The notes: generated from the letters alone by a model not told the origin. A DNA stretch of 64,000 nt from Ophiodon elongatus (GCA_016806645.1 JACSYO010001630.1:908001-972000), one strand, 5' to 3'; counted from the stretch's first letter, positions 20,624 to 47,470 are shown. Made by a program: numbers and translations.

Positions 20624-22273
20624 TCAGCAGCTGCTGCAGCCCCAGCTCCTGACCCCCACTCCCTCATCATCCCCCCCCCTGCTCAGGTTGATGGTACCCA
20701 CTGATCCCCCGGGTGGCTGGCTCAAAACCAGAGGCTTTTGAGACTTCAGCTTGTGGGCCACAGTCATAAAAATAGCCTCAACGTGGTCACTGTTTCCTCC
20801 GCCATAGTTTCCGTCTCCCTGGCTGTTTGGGTTCTTTGCAGAGGTCTCAAACAGGGGCATGGAATGGGCGTCGGCGAACTGCTGCGCCACGTCTGTGCCC
20901 ACTTGAACAGAGTCTTGAAGGTCGCACTTGTTTCCAACTAGGATTCTGGGTACTTCGGTGCCCAGCGCGTGCTGCTTGCACTCCTCAATCCATGCTGGGA
21001 GGCTGCGGAAGCTGGCAGCGTTGGTCACATCATAGACAAAGACAACAGCGTGCACGTTGCGGTAATAGTGCTGCACCATAGATTTCCTGAAGCGTTCCTG
21101 ACCTGCAGTGTCCCACAGCTGGATCTGTGGGGGGGACAGTTTGGAAATGGATCAGCAGTCATGTATTACATCCTACACAGTACCAGTCAAAAGTACTGGT
21201 ACAGTACTGTCCAAACTTTTGACTGGTACTGTATGTAGGGATGCACCAAGACATATACATGTACTGAATTGTTATTTATCATTAAAATAATAAATCGCAC
21301 ACCAGCAATTTGGTAAAAAAAAACAAAACGCAGCAACAAATTATTCAAAACTTCAACAGGAATTACAATTCAAGTATACAATGTATAACATAGAAGTTAA
21401 CTGAATAGATCAACCCCATTGTCACGATACCGGGGAGTTTTTCCTGAACCGATGAGAGGTCCCGGGTCAGAAGATCTCGTATATGTACAGATTGTAAAGC
21501 CCTCTGAGGAGAATTTGTAATTTTGGGCTATACAAAATAAATTGAATTGAATAACTTGATTCTAATCCCAAAGCCTGATAGAATTTATATTAATCTGTGC
21601 CATAGAGCGCCATCGTTGTCCAGAAACTATTAAAAACACACATTTAAAAAACAGGTTTGGGTCTTTTTCATGGGATTTGTTGACAAGACAAATCAATTTA
21701 AATTTCTAAAATCCTCAATATCTCAAGCTTGCTGTTTTGACTTTAGCGATTATTTTTGGGGGATTTGTGCCTCTTGCATGTCTCCCCACTTTTTGGAAGG
21801 GCAATGCAACATTCTTGAAGTTACCCTTTAAATGTTGGCGTATGAGAGGGTAAGCTGTTATCTGCCTGCTCGGTGGCCCGCAAATAAGACTGTTGCTAGA
21901 CACAGCCTTCCACGTGGACTCACATGTCACCTTGTATTTAAGTTCCTGCTCTCCCTCTAAACTAACTAATTGTGTCTTTGACTTTGGTATGAGATGTTCT
22001 CTGTGGCAGAACGCTCAGGATCTGGTGCGAGTCTGCAGAGCACACCTTGATCTTCTCGCAGTCAAAGTCGACCAGCCTCTCCCTGAAGTCCACCCCGATC
22101 GTGGCCTCGGTCTTCTCGGGGAACTTCCCAGCACAGAAGCGGTAGGTGAGGCAGGTCTTGCCGACACCGGAGTCCCCGATCACGATGATTTTGAAGATGC
22201 GGGTCCTCGGCGGAGGAAGAGTCGAGCTCGTCAGAGAGCCAGACAAATCAACCGACGACCGACTCTCCGCCAT
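20624..22273 (-). CDS. rab33b: Rab33B-like small GTPase (2 exons, 242 aa)
   Basis: Rab33B is a Golgi Rab that controls retrograde Golgi traffic and binds ATG16L1 in autophagy. On the minus strand, exon 1 is 22273-22046 and exon 2 is 21124-20624, joined K76-I77. The GTP-binding motifs are complete: GDSGVGKT (33-40), TIGVDF, WDTAGQE (80-86), NKCD (141-144) and ETSAK (169-173). The [17 protein letters not shown] and [14 protein letters not shown] blocks are typical of the Rab33 family. Between NPN and DHVEAIF there is a Gly/Asn-rich insertion ([12 protein letters not shown]). The last four residues are CSSC, not the usual CC or CXC prenylation ends. Fish carry several rab33 paralogs. Adjacency to setd7 favours rab33b over rab33a. 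Confidence 0.93.
21177..21232. repeat. 17-bp inverted repeat resembling Tc1 termini
   Basis: 'acagtaccagtcaaaag' (21177-21193) and 'cttttgactggtactgt' (21216-21232) are perfect inverted arms around a 22-base loop. The arms resemble the ends of Tc1/mariner elements in fish ('tacagtaccagtcaaaagtt' type). It lies in the rab33b intron, about 50 bp from exon 2. Confidence 0.8.
21420..21560 (+). mobile_element. LINE/SINE 3' tail fragment
   Basis: 'gtacagattgtaaagccctc' then 'gggctatacaaaataaattg' followed by an attgaa-type tail is a dispersed fish repeat tail. It lies in the rab33b intron. Confidence 0.45.
21694..21896 (+). repeat. Direct repeat flanking rab33b exon 1, copy 1
   Basis: About 200 bp from 'caatttaaatttctaaaatc' to 'cgcaaataagactgttg'. 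It is highly similar to 22627-22829 in the same orientation. This copy lies in the rab33b intron. Confidence 0.9.
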
Positions 22274-22600
22274 GTCCGAGCGACGGGCTGTGCGGGGCGG
22301 GGGAGCCTCTCTCCGGCTGCGGCGGCAGGAGCACACGGCAGCGGCTATGAAAAGCTAGATGACCGCTCCTTGTCAAAATACGTGAATAATCCACAGCATT
22401 TATTCGACGTGTAGATATTGTCAATACACTTACAGCATATTTATTTTTACAGTAAACAAGTGCCTCTCTGTGAAGGCACGTAGACGTTGTCCAGGAGAGT
22501 ATTTTCTCTCGCGAGATAAATACATGTAACATTCTTCTTCTTCGTCTTCTGGGAGATTGACAAACAACGTCACGGTGCATTACCGCCACCAACTGGTCTG
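22274..22600 (-). promoter_or_regulatory. rab33b: rab33b 5' UTR and promoter region
   Basis: Immediately upstream of the rab33b ATG the sequence is strongly GC-rich and contains a GC-box-like 'ggggcggggg' at about 22295. It looks like a CpG-type promoter without a TATA box. The transcription start is not defined. Confidence 0.45.
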
Positions 22601-22626
22601 GACCAGGATCACAACATCTAATGCTT

Positions 22627-22829
22627 CAATTTAAATTTCTAAAATCCTCAATAAATGTCAAGCTCGCTGTTTTGACTATAGCGATTCTTTTTTGGATATG
22701 TGCCTCTTGCATGTCTCCTCACTTTTTGGAAGGGCAATGCAACATTCTTGAAGTTGCCCTTTAAATGTTGGCATACAAAAGGGTAAGCTATTATCTGCCT
22801 GCTCGGTGGCCCACAAATAAGACTGTTGT
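22627..22829 (+). repeat. Direct repeat flanking rab33b exon 1, copy 2
   Basis: Partner of 21694-21896. It shares 'tgtgcctcttgcatgtctcc', 'ggaagggcaatgcaacattc' and 'tatctgcctgctcggtggcc'. It lies upstream of the rab33b promoter, 933 bp from copy 1. Confidence 0.9.
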
Positions 22830-23623
22830 TTCAGCTCCCTATACAAGGCTCTTGGCCTCATTCATTTGCTCGTCTTCCTACCTGAATTTGGTTATTATTT
22901 AAAATTCCTCACTATTTACTATCTGGTTAACTTCATCTGAACTATAATCCACTATATGCTTCTTCTGTTTCTCTGCTTTCTCTCATACATCTTCATTTTG
23001 CCTCATATTTGGACTTTGTTTGAGGAAGAATGCAAAAGTGAGAGAACATGGAGATTTTGATAACACAACTCCACTTGTTAAGAGGACAGAGTTAAGTTAT
23101 ACAATTCCATATAATCATCTTCTTCATCTACCTATGTTGCTATCCTGATCCAGTCCAAAAACAGTTTTTGCCAAAAGGTGGAGTAAAATTATTTTCCACT
23201 TTTCCAACCAATGTGCAGCATTTACTGTACTGTGGGAATTTTCTAAATTAGAGCTTCATACAAAAACATAATTTACCATTTGATTTGATTACCCCAACTT
23301 TTAAGTGATAAATATTGCTCGCATCAGCTTTCAGTTTAACACCACTAATACGGTGTTACGTTTTGCAGGACTCTGCCACACGGCTTGCAATTTGATCACC
23401 CGTATATTTACATATAAGGAGTATAAGGAGACGCTGTGTGAGACAGACATTGACCAGGTAGTTGAAGACAGACTGGGCAGACACTGACGAGGCAAGAAAT
23501 ACTAAATCTCAAAGGAATGATGAACCGCATCAGCGAACTGAACAAGCCGGGTTAGATATACAGCAGGAGCTTGATGAGTGGATGGGTCTCAGGTGTGCAA
23601 GTTGATTGGAGTGCCACGCCCAG

Positions 23624-23659
<36 letters not shown>

Positions 23660-24011
23660 CAAAGAGAGGACAAACGGGGGTCCAAACAAGAAACACAAAG
23701 AAGAGGTAACACAGAAACACTTTACAAATGAGGGAGAGGCATAGCCGGATCATGACAATACCCCCCCCCCCTCTCCAAGAGGGCTGGAAGACACTAGTTT
23801 TACCTGAGACACTGGAAGACACTGGTTTTATCTGAGATCCTGGAAGACACTGGTTTTACCTGAGACACTGGAAGACACTGGTTTTACCTGAGAAATGTAG
23901 GGTGGATCCTCATGGTGCAGTGTAATTTAAATTTGACGGCAGACGGATTGATTATACGCTCCACAACAAATGGTCAAATGTAACGAGGTGATAGTTTTTT
24001 AGACTCTAGTC
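22830..24011. other. Intergenic DNA
   Basis: No gene. It contains a (CA)n tract at 23625-23657, a poly-C run near 23761, and four tandem copies of a 28-bp unit ('tggaagacactggttttacc') at 23786-23895. Confidence 0.6.
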
Positions 24012-25170
24012 CAGGGGACACTAACAGGCGGACCGCGGTCCGGGTCCGGACCCAAACCCAGACGCCGTTGTCTCTGGACCCGAAAACCGATAGATAATTG
24101 AGAATTCTAACATTTTCAGGGGTGACTTCTATTTAACCGGCGCAGCTTTTCTAGCCTTTACGGCACTCGTTCAGCAGTGCAGGAAACACACCAACCAATC
24201 ACACTCGTTGTAAATCACATCACGTGATCCTACTCGACCAATCACATGTGTGTACTCCGATAACCGTCGCCCTCGACTCGAGGGCCATGTTCACACACAC
24301 ACACACACAGGAGAGAGTCCCGATAGTTAGAATAAGTCTGTGAGTCAGAAGTTATTTCACTTGTTGCTCCAAAGAGAGAAACGTGGACAGCTTAACCAGA
24401 GCCTTTAACCAGGAGTGGACAGACTCTTATGTGTGTATTATTCCCACAACCTGTTCATAACCAGTATGTCTCCTGTGTTCAGAGACCGTGGAGATATTAA
24501 AAGCAGCGATGTGAAGCTCCACTACGAGACAAAGCAGATCTTTGAGTACCGACTCACATCCGAAATGAAGACACAGAAAAATAAACCTAAGAGCCTAATA
24601 TGATCAGAATCCTAACACATTAATTAACTGTCCAACAATAATGTAAACTGAGAGAATACAGCTGAAACAAGTGGTTTCACAACCACAGATAAAGTCCCCA
24701 AGCACACATTTCTCTTTTTAGATGACAATAATATAATATCTTGGCTCTTTTGATTGACATCACTTGACGCCTAAATAAACTGAATTTAAAGCTGCAGGAC
24801 AATTAAAAATGAAGTACTTCATTTTAAGAGTCACATTTTTCAAAAGCTTTCTGTTATGTTTTTTTTTTTTTATTCAGCCTTTATTTTACTTGAAATGAGA
24901 GAAAATCATTTATTCATTATTAGAGTATGTATTATTTATAATTAATCCAGTTCAATTGGAACTCTGTAATAATAAATATTGTTTAGATATTATTCAATTT
25001 AACTTTATTTATTTAATTTGACAGTCAGTTGTTGACTACATACAGACGTTAATACAACTGTTGTCTACTTCAATACATATGGCACAAAATCATATTGCGC
25101 AAATTAGACATTATTGTGATGTTCCGGACCTTTGCATGAGAAAATTCTCTCTCACTGGACCTCGCTGACT
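24012..25170 (+). mobile_element. hAT-type element remnant
   Basis: It begins CAGGGGACAC with 'gaccgcggtccgggtccgga', a start typical of hAT elements in vertebrates. A short open frame near 24465-24600 (residues SSDVKLHYETKQIFEYR) resembles the N-terminal zinc-finger part of Charlie-type hAT transposases. Near 25120 'ttccggacctttgcatgaga' resembles the other end. The catalytic core is missing, so this is an internally deleted relic. Exact ends and target duplication are not resolved. Confidence 0.5.
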
Positions 25171-26043
25171 AGGCTCGTTGGAGATGAGCCAGTCCTGCGC
25201 AGAATCGATCACAATGCATGCCGGTTAGATTTGTGTCCGACTTTCTCCCGACTTGCTCTGACATCATGACCACGTGGTCAACGATGATCTCACGAGAGCG
25301 AGGCGGCCGCAGATTTTAGAGCCAGGTGCCACAGTGGCTTTCCACCGACTGCATGGCCCAAATGCATGCTGGGAAATGCCTGGCTGTCTCCACATCAGAG
25401 AGCTGATTGGCTCTTAGATTTGACAACAAACCACGTGTTGTAGAAAATCCTATTTTTCTGTGTATTTGTAATAGTTAACGCTCGATTATGGACTATTTGT
25501 CTCAGGTTTGATCTAAAGACATATCTTGTGTGGTTGATAATAATAAAGCTTATTTATATAACACTTATCAAAATGATCAGCAAAGTGTTTCACGTAAAAA
25601 GAACAAAGGATGCATTTCTACATAAATATATATTCACAAACACATATGAATAAATCCGAACGAGGTCTGTAAACTACAAGTAGCCTACAGATCGGATCTA
25701 ACAGGAAGTCACTGTTTCTGTGACTTCCTGTGTATTCTTTAAAGGAGGCTGAAAACTGTCCCACTTGATCGCAGTTCTTTTTCCCACCCGCTGCTGCTGC
25801 CGCCTGCTCTCGTCTACTTTCCAGGCGAGGCGCAGTTCATCTCGAACGAGCGTAATTTTAGTTGAATACCCCCGCTATAGTCTTCAGAGGAATGTGTTTA
25901 GAAGACAATCAAACTGTCTGACCTTGTTTGTACTCTGGTGCTACTGCGCCACTTTTGAACGTCTTTTAACCATCAACGTATTTAAAACGTCTTTTAAACT
26001 TAGAAATGCTCATAGTAAAATATGTAGCAATTAAATCCGTAGT

Positions 26044-27375
26044 CATGGGTACATCTCAAGTCTCTTATTTGCATCCCCGTTTCCCTCACTTGTGTTTTTT
26101 CCTTGCGTCTTTAGTCCCTCCCACCAGGGATGCATGGAGAGACGCACGGGGTGCATCCCAAGTCTCTTAATTGTCGTTTCCTCGCTCCTCGCTTGAACCG
26201 GAAGTTGTTCTGTGTCGCCATATTGACGGCCGTCCCAAAGCTCTTATTTCTGCTCTGAGAAGCGTGGAGCGAGGATCAAGGAGGCATCTCGGAGGAGCCA
26301 TGAGCGAGGAAGCACGAGAGCAGGCTTCCAGGAAGTGTTTTAACGCTCAACACGCCCCCTCATTGTTATCAGTTATTTGATTGGTCGGACTGATCGCTGG
26401 AGTTTCATACCAGAGTGAAGACGGATCACAGATTAAACTCAAGTTATATATTTGATCTGTTTACTGATTCACCATCCGGTTAAAATATATGTTCATTGTA
26501 GGTCTGAACAACTACCTCAAACAACTTTCTTCATTCATAAAAAGATTTGTCTTTTCTTGATCTGTTATTTCCCTCAATAACTTTTGTTATGGATATAATT
26601 AAAATCAGAGAGAGCTGGATCATATATCATCATTTCCATTCAGTCACGTGAGGCTGATCATTCCTGAGTGTCGGGTTTGAGGAGTTATATCATTTAAGTT
26701 TAACCTGAAACATTGAACCTAATAAATTAATTCCAGTGTTCAAGAGAAACCATAATCGCCATTATTGCAAAACATACAGACGCAAATAATTCATAAATAA
26801 AATGCATTTCGCCGGTAGAAATCAGCCTTGCGTGTATAAGCAGGACACAGAACACAATATAAATACCACACACTGTGTATAAATACTCAATGCCGTTTGT
26901 TTAACAGGTAACAGACTACAGAGAGAAAACATCTGTACTCTGTTAGTGATGATAACGGTGTCTTTATTAGTAGTAGTAGTAGTAGTTTAACACCATTAAA
27001 TTAACTGAAAACATTATACGATCATTTTTATTAATATTTTAAGTGGATTTTTATTAGAATGTGAGCTAAAAACTGTCTGTTACACTGATCATGTGTTCAG
27101 ACACGAACTCTGTCAAAAGTCTCTCCAGCTGTTAAAGCGACTGACAGCTGATTCAGCTGTGATCATCGGCCGCCGACCTCCATCATCAGAAACAGACGTC
27201 GCTTCACGTGACGCTTCACGTGACGCGCTTCACGTGACGCGCTACACGTGACGCGCTACACGTGACGCTTCAGAGGAAAGGACGTCTCATTTCTCTTAAA
27301 ACATATATCCTCATTTACTCTTCTCGCAAGTGAGGGAAACGGGGGTGCAATTAAGAGACTTGGGATGCACCCATG
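26044..27375. mobile_element. Non-autonomous TIR element, copy 1
   Basis: The left end 'catgggtacatctcaagtct' and the right end 'gagacttgggatgcacccat' are inverted. A second left-like terminus, 'ggtgcatcccaagtctctta', starts at about 26151. Internal blocks 'aaccggaagttgttctg', 'gaggagccatgagcgagg' and 'agtttcataccagagtgaag' match the element at 58683-60158 in order and orientation. No transposase is seen. Superfamily unknown. Confidence 0.8.
27205..27264. repeat. Array of five CACGTG palindromes
   Basis: CACGTG occurs at 27205, 27217, 27231, 27245 and 27259, spaced 12-14 bp, within short 'cttcacgtgacgcg' units. It lies inside TIR-element copy 1 and is absent from the matching place in copy 2. 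Confidence 0.9.
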
Positions 27376-28419
27376 GGATGTACCCTTTGAGTAGTTATGA
27401 TGCGACGCAGGCGCATGTTAGGTAGCTCAGTCTGCAGCGGTGAAACTACAACGTTCAGAAGATGGACTTCAAAGAAGCTCATCTTAGATACTTCGTCCGT
27501 GTTCTTAGAGTGTTGTATCATGCTGACGACATGAACAACACTAAGACACTGGAACTCAATTTTGAATTTTGAATTTCAACTTCTTACCCAATATGTAGAA
27601 ATTATTTCTTTGTCGGATCGTTTGTGAAGTCAATCAGTCGTCTTTGGATTGTCGGCCCCCTTTTCTCTGTAAGTTGTCGAGGTAGACGCAGGATCGATTT
27701 GTTAGAATCCTGGTGGCCATTCACCGACGTCCTCGGAGTTCCGACGGAGCTTCAAACGATCCCACTTCTGAACACCAAGTTGTTATGGAAGATTTGTACG
27801 TTAATCAGGAGAAGAAGCCGAAGTTAAGAAATGGATAAAGTCTTTAGAAATCCAGTTTGTCTTTGTCTTGTTTTATTGCTTGCGAGGGAGAGATTCACAA
27901 CAACTGTATGCTCCGCAGTCTGTAGCAAATGTCTCAACATTTCACAGATCACATGATCCTTTATACAGAGTCTAACAGTAAGCTTCTCACGCATTGCTCT
28001 GGATTCTGACCTTGATTGTTGAAACTGTGTTCTTTTTTCGCAACTTCTGTAAGACCGTTTGCTAGGTTTTATCTCATGGCAGATGGCACTTTCCAGAAAT
28101 TTACTGAGCACAGGAGTTTAGTTTCAGTCTAACAGCTAAATACACATTGTCTTATTAACAAAGTCCTTAATTAATAGACTCTCATATCATTTTCTATTAG
28201 TCACACACATATTTTCCCATCACAATACATACATAAACGCATATATGCATATACATACATACACATATACATACATATGTTTACATACATACACACACAT
28301 TTACATACATTCATACACACTCTCATATAACATTCATACACATATATACATAAAGTGTTATTTACCCCCCTCCCACTATTAGTGATGCCCACCCCTCTCA
28401 TACATCTCCAAATATTATA
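27376..28419. other. Intergenic DNA, nothing recognised
   Basis: A few short open frames but no family resemblance. A CATA/CACA-rich simple repeat at 28205-28345 may be the tail of the adjacent L1-like relic on the minus strand. Confidence 0.4.
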
Positions 28420-29765
28420 CAAGGGAATGTATTATACTATGATCCAATTACATAAATTGTTGGATTTTGCTTAACGTCGTAGACCAGGATAGGATAGTTT
28501 TTTCTTTAGCACCATGTATTCTGGCTATTGAAAGTTCCATGTTCACAACATCAAGATAGCTTGCTAACCACTGGGGTTTCGTAAGAGTATGTGGGGGACT
28601 CCAACGCATTACTAAAAAATGTTTGCGGCTGTTAGGCCAGCTAATAAGATGCGTTTTTGAGGCTGTGATAATTCCAGTGCGGAAAAGTCATTTAGAAGCA
28701 GCACAGTAGTACATAGTTCAGAATCGTTATCATGAAAAAACATACCATTTTAAAAAAAAGAGTTATATCTTTACAAAACCAAAACATGTGCATGAAAGAG
28801 CCAACAAGTCCTTCTGTACAAAGGGTACATATTGATGACGTAGTTATCTTCATTAAAAAGCTCTTCCTAGTTGTATAATAGGTTTGATTAAAACAATTAA
28901 GGTGACTCTGCTGATGGTTGGGGTTTTTGGAGGTTTCAGTTCTACCTTTCCAAATATAATCCCAGTCCAGTAGCACATTCTCCGTCATGTGTTCGAGGTC
29001 TTTGGCCCAGACCTGTTTACTATGTAAGGGTTTGTAAGAAGATACAGAAAATGATGAGTACAGTTTTGATACTAATCCCTTGGTTTGGCCTCGAGTGTTA
29101 ATAATAGAATGCAGGTGATGTGATCCCAGCAGATCAGTCCACGGTACCCCATATGCTTTAATTGATGATCTTAGTTGTAGGTATAGAAAGAATGATGAGT
29201 TAGGTATGTCATAGGTAGTGTGTATATCATTAAATGACCTCAAACCATTCTCATTAAAGATATCTGCTAGTTTGTGCATTTTTTTGCTTGACCATCTTGA
29301 TGATGAAAATGGGACCCCACCGGTAAGTAATAGACAGTTATTAAAGATCGTGGTGTCGAGATGCAGTTTGAGATTTGTTTTGGTCTCTTTTTCAGCCATA
29401 CGCTATGTTGACAATACGAAAGATATAATTGGGCCAAAAGAGAGTTTAGATTGTTTGAGTGGAATATTAGAATAGACCTAGGAATTAAATATTGATTTAA
29501 CGGTAAAAGAGTTGATTTGGTCCAATTAATTTTATAACCTGACAAAGAACTAAAATCTGCAAAGGTGCTTAGAATATTGGGAATAGAAGTAGGGGCTTTG
29601 TCAGCATATAAAGAAATTATATGACTGGTGTGATTGAAAGTTATTGGAAAGATAGATGGATGTTCTCTTAGAGTTTGTGGAAGTGGTTCAAGTGACAGAG
29701 CGAATAAAGAGGGGCTAAAGGGGCAGCCTTGACGACAGGAATGTGTAATGTGAAATCGAGGGGAG
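28420..29765 (-). pseudogene. L1-like ORF2 relic (reverse transcriptase to C-terminus)
   Basis: Read on the minus strand, broken frames carry the RT block with QGCPFSPSLFALSLEPL and SLYAD (about 29750-29600). GYKINWTKSTLLPLN (about 29540) follows, then a long open stretch (29399-28692) typical of the L1/Tx1 ORF2 C-terminal half, including 'WKGRTETSKN' and a CxxC-like region. Frame breaks and loss of the second Asp of the YADD box show it is dead. The element is 5'-truncated. Confidence 0.75.
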
Positions 29766-30900
29766 GCAATCCCAAAAGTATTACTTTATTAACAAGGTTG
29801 GAATAGAAATGAAAGAAGGAATATAAAAGTGAAACCAAGGGATTGTCACAGAGAGTACAATGATACTAAACGGTCTCATTCTTCACTTTCAAACATGCTG
29901 AATAAATACGTTCTCCACTCTTTGTTGTTATGGTTTATATGCAGATTATAATCTGATCATAATAATATGAAGACAATAGTTTATGAAACTCAGTGTGACC
30001 TAGAAGTGTTGACTTGATAGTGTTTTATTGTAATGTGACAAAATAGTTGATTAAAAAGATGATAATCAGAAACACGACTCAGACATCCCTCTGAAGAGCT
30101 CGTCCAGTTTAACCCTTTTATCAAAGCTTCTGGAACTGAAGTCAAATAAAAGAATGAGGGCTGAGGCTGCAAAGTATGTAGCTGGTGCGAAGCCTCACGT
30201 TTATTCCGTCAGCTCCTTCACTTCACTCAGCAAGTCCGGTGCGGAGTCTCTGGACCAGTGCAACTTTCAAAGTTGTAGAAGCCGGACCTGCGCATGCGTC
30301 TTCCAGCAGTAAGCACACACTCGTATTTTACATGAACGTACAGACAGAATATACTCTGCTCGCATTACGATGTCCTGGCAGCATCTTGTTGGCAGCATAC
30401 AGTCTATACTTCCATATTTATGACATTTTAAATGAAACATTAGACCACATTTCACCGACCAGTGTAAGATGACTTTGGACAAATACGTTCACAGTAACCA
30501 CTATCATCTCTCTTTCAACATACAACTGAACAAACCATCAACATTTTCAAACAAATTGGTGTTTTGTGACACGCTGATGTTGTAACCACATTTTAGCGAG
30601 AAAAGACGGTGAAAATAGGTCTTTGACGTTCAGACCGAATATCACCCAGTTTTCAACTAGAAATCAATGTTCAAATCACGGTTTGTGCCCACTGGGTTCA
30701 CTCAGTATACCTGATGTAATACACGTTACATCGCCGTAACCCTCGTTACGCTTACATCATGACCTTCACATGCCCACTAATTAAAACGTCACCTGCCCTG
30801 TACTGCTCATGATCACAAAAACGCAAAGTTAGCAGTAATTTATTTCGTTTCTATATCAAACACCTTTAATACGTTTTGTGTATCATATATTTATTAACAT
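29766..30900. other. Intergenic DNA upstream of hspa9
   Basis: No gene recognised. Some stretches (e.g. about 30560-30700, 'gtttgtgcccactgggtt') look repetitive. There are no clear element ends. Confidence 0.4.
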
Positions 30901-31229
30901 GCTTACCTTTATTTAATACACAGCTCTAAAATATTTTCTTAACTGATAAAAACCATACAGGCAGCAAATATGCAACCCAAGTTGAGGTCCTTCAGCGGTG
31001 CATGGTGCAACATGTGTTGGATAATTCCTTCTAGAAGAACATTCGCAGTTTCTTTGCTGTTGTAGTTCTGCCGTACCTGAGCTTCACAGTTAGCACTACC
31101 CTGGACACACCGTCTGGAAGCCAAGAGACATCCGGAGATACACCTTTCAGCTGTTCGCAGTTCAACATTTCAGGGAGTCTGTTTGAACGTCATATTTGAT
31201 TTAGTTGGCCTGTTAGCCGAGTTGTCAAA
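30901..31229 (+). promoter_or_regulatory. hspa9: Probable hspa9 5' flank and 5' UTR
   Basis: This is the 330 bp before the hspa9 start codon. No convincing TATA box or heat-shock element (alternating GAA/TTC) was found by eye. The boundary is approximate. Confidence 0.35.
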
Positions 31230-46111
<14,882 letters not shown>

Positions 46112-47470
46112 ACCTTTGCACTTGTCACTGGGTTTCATGACATCGGAAGACCGTCAGGCTCGGCGATGGACTGGGTGGGGAGGGATGGACTGGGTGGGGA
46201 GGGATGGACTGGGTGGGGAGGGTAGCCGTCTTGAGTGACGTGCTGAATCTTAGTCATTCTCCCCATAATATATTATTCTACTACTGTGTTTTTGCAGTAA
46301 AATTATTTAGTGAGAAGATGTCAGTGTATGCTCCTCCATGTCCTCTGCTATCCTGTCAGTAATTTAATTGTCTCAAAAACAATGTAACGTATGTTTTATT
46401 TTTACAAAGCTGTTCATTTCCATTCTGAGGTAGTAAAGGTTATTTTTTGTGTGTCTAAGACATCATGTAGGTTTCCTGTTCTTTGGCTCCGTCATCTGAA
46501 GCAGTTAAGCTGTGAATTGCTCAGCTGAACTTGTAAAAACAAAACAATTGTTCAGAGTTCAAAGGCTTGTACACAGCGGACAGGCCTGCTTCATCTACAT
46601 AATAGCGAGTGATCTAAGTAATTATAGCTATTTTGTTTTTAATAGTGCGCTCACAACAACTTGGAGGTGGAAAGTTACTTTGTAAAAATCTACCTGTTTA
46701 TGTAAGAAACTTGCCAGGTCTTGTGTTCACTTAAAGATAACCAATGCAGAACTGTGGTAATGAGGTGATTTTCATTGCTTTACTCTGTTTAATTCTGTAG
46801 AAATGCACCCGCAGCTCTCAGATTATATAATCATAATTCTGCTCAGACAACTTTTTTTCCAAGGGTCTTGTTAAAGATAATGAATGTAAGTCTTGGATCT
46901 GTGAGAGAGTCCGTATTTAAATTCTTTGCATCCTCCTTTTAAAGCATTCATCTTAAACAGCGTTCAAGAGTTCAGACTTATGTAAAATGATGTGTGAAAA
47001 TATTGCAGACTCCAGTTAATAGTATAATAGCTGGATGTTGGCATTGCACAACAGGGGATGAGGCTTTCTCATTGCAGACAGTTAACCAGAGGAAGAGTTG
47101 GGATGCAATAAACCAGTACAGGCTGTAAATTCAGTATAGCCCAGCCGTGTCATCCCCCTCCAGTAGGAGGTATTGTTGCTGCCATAAACTGCTATGAGTA
47201 ATGTGATTGGGGCCACATGCCTGCCTGAAAAGTGATCCAGGGTGCTCTACATATGAAAGAAGCAATGAGGCAGGCAGTACCGAATTGAAAGGTGTTGTTT
47301 TTTTTTTATTTTATTTTGCTGAAGTGAAAATTGACAGTTAAGATAAGTGTTTGTCTTTTCGAATAAAAATCTGAAATGTGACACCCGTTGGCTAATAGTT
47401 TTGTAGAATCAGAGCGAGCTGTAGTTTTTCCAATCTTAACATAATGTAATAAAGCTTAAACGGCTGACGT
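46112..47470 (+). other. hspa9: hspa9 3' UTR region
   Basis: It contains three tandem 19-bp units ('gggatggactgggtgggga') at about 46162-46222. Candidate AATAAA signals lie at 47107-47112, 47362-47367 and 47448-47453. The true 3' end is not determined. Confidence 0.5.

Noticed and set aside
27624..27827. 67-aa open frame as a small gene
   Set aside because: No recognisable domain, no splice or promoter support, and a repeat-rich context.
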